A stretch of 64,000 nucleotides of DNA, taken from Streptomyces sp. NRRL S-244. Lineage in GTDB: Bacteria > Actinomycetota > Actinomycetes > Streptomycetales > Streptomycetaceae. The DNA lies in contig NZ_JOCX01000029.1 of NCBI RefSeq assembly GCF_000717915.1, positions 1 to 64,000 of the forward strand, written 5' to 3'. A model generated the notes under the pieces. It was not told the origin of the DNA and ran no database searches. It worked only from the letters and a program-made list of their open reading frames with translations. Both the position numbers and the translations under genes were made by a program. Shown piece by piece: positions 32,708 through 41,700 of this stretch. How positions within the stretch are numbered: position 1 is the first letter of the stretch; each line of letters opens with the position of its first letter.

Positions 32708-33618
32708 GCGCCGCCGCGCAGACCCGCCCGGGGGCACGCAGCACCGGGGCCCGTACCGCCGCGCGGGCCGGTGCCCGGGCCGGCCGGCTCGCCGCCGGGG
32801 CCGCGGCGGGGGCCGTCCGGGTGTTCCTGGTCCTGGCCGCGCTGTTCTGGCTGATGCCGACGCTCGGGCTGCTGATCTCCTCGTTCCTCTCCCCCACCGA
32901 CCTGAACAAGGGCGGCTGGTGGCAGGCACTGACCGCCCCGACCAGGCTGACGGCCGACAACTACGAGCGGCTGCTGGCCAACGACACCATCACCCATGCC
33001 CTGCTGAGCACGGTGGCCATCGCGGTCCCTGCGACCCTGCTCGTGGTCACCCTGGGCTCGCTCGCCGGATACGCCTTCGCCTGGCTGGAGTTCCCGGGAC
33101 GGGACTGGCTGTTCCTGATCGTGGTCGGGCTGCTCGTCGTCCCCGTGCAGGTGGCGCTGATCCCGGTCTCGGAACTCTTCGGCGCCATCGGGCTGTTCGA
33201 GACCACGGCCGGAGTGGTCCTGTTCCACACCGCGTTCGGGCTGCCGTTCGCCGTCTTCCTGCTGCGCAACTTCTTCGCGCAGATCCCGCGCGAGCTGCTG
33301 GAGGCGGCCCGCCTCGACGGAGCGGGCGAACTGCGGCTGTTCGCCCGGGTGGTGCTGCCGCTGGGCGGTCCGGCGATCGCCTCGCTCGCCATCTTCCAGT
33401 TCCTGTGGGTGTGGAACGACATGCTGGTCGCCCTGGTGTTCGCGGACTCGGCGAACCCGCCCATCACGGTCGCCCTCCAGCAGCAGGTACGGCAGTTCGG
33501 CAACAACATCGACGTACTGGCCCCCGGCGCGTTCTTGTCGATGATCGTCCCGCTGGTCGTCTTCTTCGCCTTCCAGCGGCAGTTCGTCTCGGGGGTGATG
33601 GCGGGAGCGGTCAAGTAG
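32704..33618 (+). CDS. Sugar ABC transporter permease (MalG type)
   Basis: A 304-residue second permease with six helices and the EAA loop EAARLDGAGELRLFARVVLP. The C-terminus matches the MalG branch (ending QFVSGVMAGAVK). An Ala/Arg-rich N-terminal tail of about 40 residues precedes helix 1. Its ATG overlaps the stop of the first permease by 4 bp (ATGA), so the two are translationally coupled. With the lipoprotein it forms one importer lacking its own ATPase. Confidence 0.92.
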   Translation: MSAAAQTRPGARSTGARTAARAGARAGRLAAGAAAGAVRVFLVLAALFWLMPTLGLLISSFLSPTDLNKGGWWQALTAPTRLTADNYERLLANDTITHALLSTVAIAVPATLLVVTLGSLAGYAFAWLEFPGRDWLFLIVVGLLVVPVQVALIPVSELFGAIGLFETTAGVVLFHTAFGLPFAVFLLRNFFAQIPRELLEAARLDGAGELRLFARVVLPLGGPAIASLAIFQFLWVWNDMLVALVFADSANPPITVALQQQVRQFGNNIDVLAPGAFLSMIVPLVVFFAFQRQFVSGVMAGAVK

Positions 33619-33659
33619 GCCGCCCGGACACGCCTGTTGACGTGCGGCGTTGACGCTGG

Positions 33660-33700
33660 GTAACCCGAATGCCACACGCTGCGTAACCCGATCGCCACAC
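33660..33700 (+). promoter_or_regulatory. Direct repeats upstream of the GT2-TagF gene
   Basis: GTAACCCGAATGCCACAC (33660-33677) and GTAACCCGATCGCCACAC (33683-33700) are 16/18 identical and spaced 23 bp start to start, about two helical turns. TTGACG occurs at 33637 and again near 33650, so the repeats overlap the probable promoter. Confidence 0.5.
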
Positions 33701-33718
33701 CGGGGGTTCCTTGGCCAT

Positions 33719-35995
33719 ATGCCCGCGCCGACCCCTGGATGTGCCGTGCCCCGGTTCAGCGTCATCGTGCCCGCGTACAAGGTTCAGGCGTACCTCCAGG
33801 AGAGTCTGGACTCGGTCCTGTCCCAGTCGTTCCCGGACCTGGAACTGATCGCGGTCGACGACGCCTCCCCGGACTCCTGCGGTTCGATCATCGACGAGTA
33901 CGCGGCCCGGGACCCCCGGGTGACCGCCGTGCACCTGGCGCACAACCTCGGCCTGGGCCCGGCCCGCAACGCGGGTCTGGCCCGGGCGAGCGGCGACTAC
34001 CTGCTCTTCCTCGACGGCGACGACACCCTCGCCCCCGACGCCCTCCAGGCCATCACCGACCGGCTCAAGGACACCGGCTCCCCGGACGTCCTCGTCTACG
34101 ACTACGCGCGCATCTTCTGGACCGGGGAGCTCGTGCGCAACCGCCTCGCGCACCGGCTGTCCGAGGAGGGCCCGGCCAGCTTCCGGCTCGCCGACCGCCC
34201 GGCCCTGCTCGGCATGCTGATGGTCGTGTGGAACAAGGCCTACCGCCGCGAGTACGCGGAGCGCGAGGGCCTGGAGTTCCCGCCCGGCTTCTACGAGGAC
34301 ACCCCCTGGACCTACCCGGCGCTGCTGGCCGCCGAGTCCATCGCCGTCCTGGACCGGGTGTGCGTGCACTACCGGCAGCGGCGCACCGGCTCGATCCTGA
34401 CCACCACCAGCCGCCGCCACCTGGAGATCTTCGACCAGTACGACCGGGTCTTCGGCTACCTCGGCACCCGCCCCGAGCTGGAGCGCTGGCGCCCCACCGT
34501 GCACCGGCGGATGGCCGAGCACTTCTGCGCCCTGTACGCCGACCCGCGCCGCCTCCCGCGCGCCTGCCGGGCCGAGTTCTTCCACCGGGCCTCCGCCCTG
34601 CTGCGCCGCTACCGGGCCGTCGGCTCGCCCCCGCTGTCGCTGTCGCGCACCGACCGGATCCGGCACCTGCTGATGCGGCTCGGCGTGCGCCGTGCGTACC
34701 GCACGCTGTCGGCGCTCCGCTCGGCCGCGCTGGCGGCGGGGGGCGCCGGGGTGTCGCTGTGGCGGGGCCTGCGCGAGAGCGCGCTGCGGCTGCACTACCG
34801 CGGCCAGCGGCTCCTGCCGCTGCGCCCGGAGCTGGCGGTGTTCTCCGCGTACTGGCACGGCGGCTACGCCTGCAACCCGGCGGCCATCGAGGCCAAGCTG
34901 CGCGAGCTCGCGCCCCGGATGCGGACGGCGTGGATCTGCGATCCGCGGCACGCGGCGACGCTCCCGGCGCAGACGGCCGTGCTCCGCCCGGGCTCGGCGG
35001 CGTACTGGACGGCTCTGGCCAGGGCCACGTACCTCACCACGAACGTCAACTTCGAGCGCGCCCTGGTCAAGCGGCCGGGCCAGGTCCTGCTCCAGACCCA
35101 GCACGGCACCCCGCTCAAGCGGGTCGGCCTGGACCTCCAGGACCGGCCGGCGGCCACCCCGACGACGGATTTCGCGGGCTTGCTGCGCGGGGCGGACCAG
35201 TGGGACTACCTGCTGTCCGCGAACCGCCACTCCACCCTGGTGTGGGAGAAGGCGATCCCGTCCTCGTACACCACGCTGGAGTACGGCTACCCGCGCAACG
35301 ACGCCTTCCACCGGGCCACCCTGGACGACGTGGTGGCGCTGCGCGAGCGCCTGGGCATCCCGGTCGGCTCGACGGCGGTCCTGTACGCGCCGACCCACCG
35401 CGACTACCGGCGCAGCCGGCCCGAACACCTGGACTTCGAGCGGGTGCTGCGGGATCTGGGCCCGCGCTTCACGATCCTGACGCGTGCGCACCTGACGTAC
35501 GCGGACGCGCCCGGCCGGCCGGTGCGCCACCCGCGACTGGTCGACGTCTCCGCGTACCCGTCGGTGGAGGAACTCTGCCTGGCCTCGGACGCGTTGGTGA
35601 CGGACTACTCGTCGCTGATGTTCGACTACGCGGCGCTGGACCGGCCGATCGTGATCCACGCGGACGACTGGGAGGCGTACGAGGCCGCCCGCGGCACGTA
35701 CTTCGACCTGCGGACCTGCCCGCCGGGGGCGATCGCCCGCACGCAGGACGAGCTGGTCGACATCTTCACGACGGGCCACTGGCGGGGCTCGCGCTCGGCG
35801 CAGCTGCGCTCGGCGTTCCGCTCCCGCTTCTGCTCGTACGACGACGGCCACGCGGCGGAGCGCGTGGTCCGGCGGGTCTTCCTGAACCAGCCGACGGCGA
35901 TCCCCCCGATCACTCCTCTGGAGGACCGCCACCCGGCCCCTGCGGCCCCCCGCCCCTCCCCGGAACCCGCCCTCATGACCAGCCTCTGGCCGTAG
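33719..35995 (+). CDS. GT2 glycosyltransferase fused to TagF-like glycerophosphotransferase
   Basis: A 758-residue bifunctional enzyme. Residues about 10-250 are a GT-A family 2 transferase (FSVIVPAYKVQAYL, VDDASPD, and the metal-binding LFLDGDDT). About 330-740 is a CDP-glycerol:poly(glycerophosphate) glycerophosphotransferase (TagF/TarF) domain with QTQHGTPLKRVG, YGYPRND, LYAPTHRD and SDALVTDYSSLMFDYA. It should polymerise or decorate a poly-(polyol phosphate) wall polymer on the cytoplasmic side. The ATG at 33719 is preferred; a GTG at MPRFSV is an alternative. The TagGH-like exporter follows within about 1 kb, so a teichoic-acid-like or teichulosonic polymer pathway is inferred. Confidence 0.88.
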   Translation: MPAPTPGCAVPRFSVIVPAYKVQAYLQESLDSVLSQSFPDLELIAVDDASPDSCGSIIDEYAARDPRVTAVHLAHNLGLGPARNAGLARASGDYLLFLDGDDTLAPDALQAITDRLKDTGSPDVLVYDYARIFWTGELVRNRLAHRLSEEGPASFRLADRPALLGMLMVVWNKAYRREYAEREGLEFPPGFYEDTPWTYPALLAAESIAVLDRVCVHYRQRRTGSILTTTSRRHLEIFDQYDRVFGYLGTRPELERWRPTVHRRMAEHFCALYADPRRLPRACRAEFFHRASALLRRYRAVGSPPLSLSRTDRIRHLLMRLGVRRAYRTLSALRSAALAAGGAGVSLWRGLRESALRLHYRGQRLLPLRPELAVFSAYWHGGYACNPAAIEAKLRELAPRMRTAWICDPRHAATLPAQTAVLRPGSAAYWTALARATYLTTNVNFERALVKRPGQVLLQTQHGTPLKRVGLDLQDRPAATPTTDFAGLLRGADQWDYLLSANRHSTLVWEKAIPSSYTTLEYGYPRNDAFHRATLDDVVALRERLGIPVGSTAVLYAPTHRDYRRSRPEHLDFERVLRDLGPRFTILTRAHLTYADAPGRPVRHPRLVDVSAYPSVEELCLASDALVTDYSSLMFDYAALDRPIVIHADDWEAYEAARGTYFDLRTCPPGAIARTQDELVDIFTTGHWRGSRSAQLRSAFRSRFCSYDDGHAAERVVRRVFLNQPTAIPPITPLEDRHPAPAAPRPSPEPALMTSLWP

Positions 35996-36003
35996 CGGAA
36001 ATC

Positions 36004-36091
36004 AGCCCCGCCGGCATTGAGGCGCGGGGGGCGGGGGCGGGGGCAGAGCCCCCGGGAAACAGTGAAAGGGCGGGGCGGGGCGGGGAGAGAA
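36004..36091. repeat. GC-rich dispersed intergenic repeat with hairpin potential
   Basis: The tract CCCCGCCGGCATTGAGGCGC, G-runs, then GGGGCAGAGCCCCCGGGAAA can form a GGGGGC/GCCCCC hairpin between the convergent GT2-TagF and tetR genes. It resembles 11173-11216 and, in reverse, 27061-27112, so it is a repeated type rather than unique DNA. Confidence 0.55.
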
Positions 36092-36117
36092 TCCCGCGCA
36101 GCGGCACCCCGCCCCCG

Positions 36118-36753
36118 TCAGCCGGACGCGGCGGTCAACCCCGCCACCACAGACCTGGCCAGGTCGTCGAGGTATCCCGACGGGACGGCGTCCCGCACCA
36201 CCACCTGCCGCCAGTACAGCGGCCCGATCGCCAGGTCCAGCGCCCGTCCCGGGTCCGTGCCCTCGGCCAGTTCGCCCCGCGAAACGGCCTCCGACACGAT
36301 TCCCTCCGCCATCCGTCGCTCCCCCTCCAGCAGCGCGCCGCGCACGGCGTCCGCGATCTCCGGATTCCGCGCGGCCTCCACCAGCAGGTCCGGGATCACC
36401 GCCGATGCCACCGGATGGCGCAGCACATGTGACATCACCTCCAGCAGGGCCCGTACGTCCCCGTACAGCGAGCCCGTCGCCGGCACCGGCAGGCCGTCCA
36501 CCGCGAAGGCCCCCACCAGGTCCAGCACCAGGTGCAGCTTCGACTTCCAGCGCCGGTACACGGCCGTCTTGCCGACTCCGGCCCGCCGCGCGATCCCCTC
36601 GATGGACATCCGCGAGAACCCGACCGCGGCCAGCTCCTCCAGCACCGCGGCCCGGATCGCCTCCGTCACGTCCTCGCGCAGGACGGCGGCCCCGGCGGGG
36701 GCACGGCGGACGGTGGCGGGTGCGGGGCTGGCGGCAGGGTCCGTGGAGGTCAT
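36118..36753 (-). CDS. TetR-family transcriptional regulator
   Basis: A 211-residue one-component repressor. The N-terminal HTH spans about residues 30-77 (AIRAAVLEELAAVGFSRMSI, then RRAGVGKTAVYRRWKSK), and the rest is an all-helical ligand domain of the TetR_C type (MAEGIVSEAVSRGEL). It is divergent from the tagG-like gene, with a 147-bp shared region holding a good promoter and repeats, so local control of the wall-polymer exporter is likely. The ATG at 36753 lacks a strong Shine-Dalgarno. The ligand is unknown. Confidence 0.88.
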   Translation of the reverse strand: MTSTDPAASPAPATVRRAPAGAAVLREDVTEAIRAAVLEELAAVGFSRMSIEGIARRAGVGKTAVYRRWKSKLHLVLDLVGAFAVDGLPVPATGSLYGDVRALLEVMSHVLRHPVASAVIPDLLVEAARNPEIADAVRGALLEGERRMAEGIVSEAVSRGELAEGTDPGRALDLAIGPLYWRQVVVRDAVPSGYLDDLARSVVAGLTAASG

Positions 36754-36792
36754 GCACCGAGCATAGCCGCGCACGCCGTCACCCACCCGTCA

Positions 36793-36851
36793 CGACGATA
36801 CGGTTGCGTTCCGTCGCACCGGCCCCTAATCTCGCCGTAGCGACGATACGG
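36793..36851 (+). promoter_or_regulatory. Promoter of tagGH with flanking repeats
   Basis: TTGCGT (36804-36809), a 17-bp spacer and TAATCT (36827-36832) make a good vegetative promoter. CGACGATACGG occurs at 36793-36803 and again at 36841-36851, and ATACGG-n7-CCGTCG straddles the -35. These are the best candidates for the operator of the divergent TetR regulator. Confidence 0.6.
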
Positions 36852-36900
36852 ACCCGTCCCATCGCCAGCCGACGCCACGCCCCCGTCGAAAGCGACCCCC

Positions 36901-37809
36901 GTGACAGTGACCACCCACCCCGCCGAACCGGCGACGGCTTCGGCCTCCCTCGCCGACCTGGCGGCAGCCCACGGCCTGACCGTCAGCGGCGCCCGCCCCT
37001 CGCTCCCGAGCTACGTGCGCCAGCTCTGGGGCCGGCGCCACTTCGTGACCGCGTACGCCACCGCCCGGATGCACGCCACGTACAGCACGGCCAAGCTGGG
37101 CCAGGTCTGGCATCTGGTGACCCCGCTGCTCAACGCCGCCGTCTACTACTTCATCTTCGGCATCGTCCTGAACGCCAGCCACGACGTGCCGGACTACATC
37201 CCGTTCCTGATCACCGGCGTCTTCGTCTGGGACTTCATCGGCAGCTCCATCAACGCCTCCACCCGCGCCGTCCACGGCAACCTCGGGCTGGTCCGCGCCC
37301 TGCACTTCCCGCGCGCCAGCCTGCCCCTGTCCACGGTCGTCCAGCTGTTCCAGCAGCTGATGGTCACCATGGGCGCGCTCGTCCTCCTGCTGCTCGCCTG
37401 CGGCCAGACGCCGACCCTCAAGTGGCTGGCGGCCGCGCCCGCCCTGGCCCTGATGGCCGTCTTCTGCGCCGGCGTCGCCATGGTCATGGCCCGCATCGGC
37501 AGCAAGAGCCCGGACGTCAGCCAGCTGATGCCGTTCATCCTGCGCACGTGGATGTACTCGTCCGGGGTCATGTGGTCCATCGACTCGATGCTCAAGAAGG
37601 ACCACCTCGCGCACTGGGTCACCGTCGTCCTCAAGACCAACCCCGCGGCCGTCTACATCGACCTGATGCGCTACGCGCTGATCGACAGCTTCGACCCGCA
37701 CGCACTCCCGCACCACGTGTGGGCGATCGCCGTCGGCTGGGCCCTGCTCGCCGGCGTCGGCGGATTCATCTACTTCTGGAAGGCTGAGGAGGAGTACGGC
37801 CGTGGCTGA
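36901..37809 (+). CDS. tagG: ABC-2 type polysaccharide/teichoic acid exporter permease, TagG-like
   Basis: A 302-residue membrane protein with six hydrophobic helices of the ABC2_membrane family (LGQVWHLVTPLLNAAVYYFI, LITGVFVWDFIGSSI, LMVTMGALVLLLLA). Together with the next gene it should flip a lipid-linked wall polymer, as TagG does for teichoic acid or Wzm for O-antigen. The GTG start is 69 bp after the -10 region. Its end overlaps the ATPase gene by 8 bp, a sign of coupled translation. Confidence 0.9.
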   Translation: MTVTTHPAEPATASASLADLAAAHGLTVSGARPSLPSYVRQLWGRRHFVTAYATARMHATYSTAKLGQVWHLVTPLLNAAVYYFIFGIVLNASHDVPDYIPFLITGVFVWDFIGSSINASTRAVHGNLGLVRALHFPRASLPLSTVVQLFQQLMVTMGALVLLLLACGQTPTLKWLAAAPALALMAVFCAGVAMVMARIGSKSPDVSQLMPFILRTWMYSSGVMWSIDSMLKKDHLAHWVTVVLKTNPAAVYIDLMRYALIDSFDPHALPHHVWAIAVGWALLAGVGGFIYFWKAEEEYGRG

Positions 37810-38626
37810 CACCGCAACCGCAACCGCAACCACACCGGCCGCGGCGGTCCCCGACCCCCGCGACACCCGCGTCCCCACCGTCATCGCCGACGAGGTCCAC
37901 GTCGTCTACAAGGTGCACGGCGCCGGCAGCCGCAAGGGCAGCGCCACCGCCGCCCTCAGCCGGATCTTCTCCCGCAAGCCCGCCCCCGGCATCCGCGAGG
38001 TGCACGCCGTCAAGGGCGTCACCTTCATCGCGTACAAGGGCGAGGCCATCGGCCTGATCGGCTCCAACGGCTCCGGCAAGTCCACCCTGCTCGCCGCGAT
38101 CGCCGGCCTCCAGCCCGTGGCTCGCGGCCGGATCTACTCCCACGGCCAGCCCTCGCTCCTCGGCGTGAACGCGGCCCTGATGAACGACCTGACCGGCGAG
38201 CGCAACGTGGTCCTCGGCGGCCTCGCGATGGGCATGTCCAAGCAGCAGATCCGCGACCGCTACCAGGGCATCGTCGACTTCTCCGGCATCAACGAGAAGG
38301 GCGACTTCATCTCCCTGCCCATGCGGACGTACTCCTCCGGCATGGGGGCCCGGCTGCGCTTCTCCATCGCCGCCGCCAAGGACCACGACGTACTCATGAT
38401 CGACGAGGCCCTCGCCACCGGAGACGCGGCCTTCCAGCGCCGCAGCCAGGCCCGCATCGAGGAGCTCCGCGAGCAGGCCGGCACCGTCTTCCTCGTCAGC
38501 CACAGCATCGGCACGGTCCGCGAGACCTGCGACCGGGCGATCTGGCTGGAGTCCGGCGTGCTGCGCATGGACGGCCCCGCCTCCGAGGTCTGCGACGCGT
38601 ACGAGAGGTTCACGTCGGGCCGCTGA
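37802..38626 (+). CDS. tagH: ABC exporter ATPase, TagH-like
   Basis: A 274-residue ATPase with Walker A GLIGSNGSGKST, a signature in the degenerate form YSSGMGAR and Walker B DVLMIDEALATGD, all characteristic of the polysaccharide/teichoic-acid export subfamily (Wzt/TagH). It has no extra C-terminal carbohydrate-binding domain. The GTG start overlaps the permease gene. The N-terminal 50 residues are Ala/Thr-rich with an insertion (SATAALSRIFSRK) before the Walker region, as in other actinobacterial members. Confidence 0.92.
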   Translation: MADTATATATTPAAAVPDPRDTRVPTVIADEVHVVYKVHGAGSRKGSATAALSRIFSRKPAPGIREVHAVKGVTFIAYKGEAIGLIGSNGSGKSTLLAAIAGLQPVARGRIYSHGQPSLLGVNAALMNDLTGERNVVLGGLAMGMSKQQIRDRYQGIVDFSGINEKGDFISLPMRTYSSGMGARLRFSIAAAKDHDVLMIDEALATGDAAFQRRSQARIEELREQAGTVFLVSHSIGTVRETCDRAIWLESGVLRMDGPASEVCDAYERFTSGR

Positions 38627-38653
38627 GCCGGCGGAACGACCACCACGGACGCG

Positions 38654-38689
38654 GAAGGGCGGCCCGGGCAAAAGCCCGGGCCGCCCTTC
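38654..38689. terminator. 16-bp bidirectional hairpin terminator
   Basis: GAAGGGCGGCCCGGGC (38654-38669), loop AAAA, GCCCGGGCCGCCCTTC (38674-38689), a perfect stem between the convergent tagH and NAD-GDH genes. Confidence 0.88.
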
Positions 38690-38711
38690 ACCCGTCGCCG
38701 TCCCGCAGGGA

Positions 38712-41700
38712 CTACGCGTGCGCCCTCAGCAGCGAACGCATCGTCCGCATCGCGACCGACAGGTTCGCCAGGTCGAAGTCGTCCGAACCCCGGATCTCGT
38801 CCAGGGTCGTCCGGGCCCGGCTGATGATCGCCGCGTTCTTGTCCTCCCACGCCTTGAAGCGGTCCTCGGGAGTCGAGTCGCCGTTGCCCACCGCCAGCAC
38901 GTCGGCGGTCAGCGCCGCGTGCGCCGCGAACAGGTCCTCGCGGATGGAGGCGCGGGCCATCGACTGCCAGCGGTCGGCCCGCGGCAGCTCGATGATCCGG
39001 TCCATCAGCTGGGTGATGTTCAGGCGGTCGGCGAGGTCGTAGTACACCTCGGCGACGCCCAGCGGGTCGACGCCGGTGCGGTCCGAGATCGCGACGATGT
39101 CCAGCGTCGGGAAGGCCGAGGAGAACCCGGCGACCTTGGCCGCCAGCTCCTCCGGAACGCCCTCGCCGATCAGCTCGTCCATGATCGACTGGTACCACTC
39201 CAGGTCCGCGCCGCGCACCAGCTTGGGCAGCTCGGCCCAGACCTCGCTCACCCGGTCGGAGAACAGCTCGATGGTCTCGGTGATCTGGAGCGGCTGCGGC
39301 CGGTTGTTGAGCAGCCAGCGGGTACCGCGCTCGACCAGGCGCCGCGAGTGCAGCCGCACCCGGGTCTGGACGTCGGCCGCGACCTTGTTGTCCAGCGACT
39401 CGACCGCGTCCCACACCTCGGCCAGGCCGAAGATCTCGCGGGCCGCGAGCTGCGCCCGGACGATCTCCTCCGTGGAGGCTCCGCTCTCCTCGCGCAGGCG
39501 GTGCAGGAAGGTCGAACCACCCGTGTTGACCGTGTCGTTGACCAGCAGCGTCGTGATGATCTCGCGGCGCAGCGCGTGCGCGTCGATCTGCTCCGGGAAC
39601 TTCGCGCGCAGGGCGCCCGGGAAGTACGCGTGCAGCAGGCGGCGCAGGTACGGGTCGTCCGGCAGCTCGGTGGCGATGAGCTCGTCCGCCACCGTGATCT
39701 TGGTGTAGGCGAACAGGACGGCCAGCTCCGGCTGGGTCAGGCCCTTGCCGGCGCCCAGCAGCTCGCGGATCTGCCGGTCGGTGGGCAGGAACTCGATGTT
39801 CCGGTCCAGCCGTCCGGCCGACTCCAGGCGGCGCATGAAGCGCTGCTGGGCGTGGAGCAGGCTGGGGGCCTGGGCGATGCCGTTGGCGAGGGCCACGTTC
39901 TGCGCGTAGTTGTTGCGCAGCACCAGGTGGCCGACCTCGTCGGTCATCTCCGCCAGCAGCTTGTTGCGCTGCTTGACGGTCATGTCCCCGTCCGCGACGA
40001 CCGCGTTCAGCAGGATCTTGATGTTCACCTCGTGGTCGGAGGTGTCCACGCCCGCGCTGTTGTCGATGGCGTCGGTGTTGACCTTGCCGCCTTCGCCGCC
40101 GGCGCCGATCCGGGCGAACTCGATCCGGCCGAGCTGGGTCAGGCCCAGGTTGCCGCCCTCGCCGATGACCTTGGCCCGGACGTCCGCGCCGTTGACGCGG
40201 ATGGCGTCGTTGGCCTTGTCGCCGACGTCGGTGTGCGTCTCGGACGTGGCCTTGACGTACGTGCCGATGCCGCCGTTCCACACCAGGTCCACGGGGGCCT
40301 GGAGGATGGTCTGCATCAGCTCGGCGGGGGTCATCTTGGTGACGCCCGGCTCGATGCCGAGGGCCGCGCGCATCTGCGCGTTGACCGGGATGGCCTTCGC
40401 CGAGCGCGGGTGGATGCCGCCGCCCGCGGAGAGCAGGTCCGCGTCGTAGTCGGCCCACGAGGAGCGCGGCAGCTCGAACAGGCGCCGGCGCTCGGCGTAC
40501 GAGGTCGCCGCGTCCGGGGTCGGGTCGATGAAGATGTGCCGGTGGTCGAAGGCGGCGACCAGGCGGATGTGCTCGGAGAGCAGCATGCCGTTGCCGAACA
40601 CGTCGCCGGACATGTCGCCGACGCCGACGACCGTGAAGTCCTCGGTCTGCGTGTCGTGGCCCAGCTCGCGGAAGTGCCGCTTGACGGACTCCCAGGCGCC
40701 GCGGGCGGTGATGCCCATGCCCTTGTGGTCGTAGCCGGCCGAGCCGCCCGAGGCGAACGCGTCGCCCAGCCAGAAGCCGTACGCCTCGGCGACGCCGTTG
40801 GCGATGTCGGAGAAGGTCGCGGTGCCCTTGTCGGCGGCGACGACGAGGTAGGTGTCGTCCTCGTCGTGGCGGACCACGCCGTTCGGCGGCACGACCTCGC
40901 CGCCGACCATGTTGTCGGTGATGTCGAGCAGCGCCGAGATGAAGATCTTGTACGAGGCGATGCCCTCGGCGAGCCAGGCGTCGCGGTCCACCGACGGGTC
41001 CGGCAGGTTCTTGGCGACGAAGCCGCCCTTGGCGCCGACCGGCACGATGACGGTGTTCTTGACCATCTGCGCCTTGACCAGGCCGAGGATCTCCGTACGG
41101 AAGTCCTCGCGGCGGTCGGACCAGCGCAGGCCGCCTCGGGCGACCTTGCCGAAGCGCAGGTGGACGCCCTCGACGCGCGGGGAGTACACCCAGATCTCGT
41201 ACGCCGGGCGCGGCGCCGGGAGCTCCGGGATGGCCTGTGGGTCGAACTTCATCGACACGTAGGAGTGCTGCTCGCCCGCTTCGTCGAGCTGGAAGAAGTT
41301 GGTGCGCAGCGTCGCGTTGATGAGGGTGAGGAAGGACCGCAGGATCCGGTCCTCGTCGAGCGAGGCGACCTGGTCCAGGGCCCCGGCCAGCTCCTCCAGC
41401 ATGGCGTCGATGAGCTCGGTGCCGGCCGACTGGCGGCCGGGCGACATCCGCGCCTCGAAGAGCGAGACCAGCAGCCGGGTGGTGTGGACGTTGTTGCGGA
41501 GGGTGTCCTCCATGTAGTCCTGGCTGAAGTTCACGCCGGCCTGGCGCAGGTACTTCGCGTACGCGCGCAGCACCACGGCCTGGCGCCAGGTGAGCCCGGC
41601 GGACAGCACCAGGGTGTTGAAGTTGTCGTTCTCGGCGTCGCCCTGCCAGACCGCGGCGAAGGCGTCCTGGAAGCGCTCGCGGGCGTCGTCCCCGAGGTAG

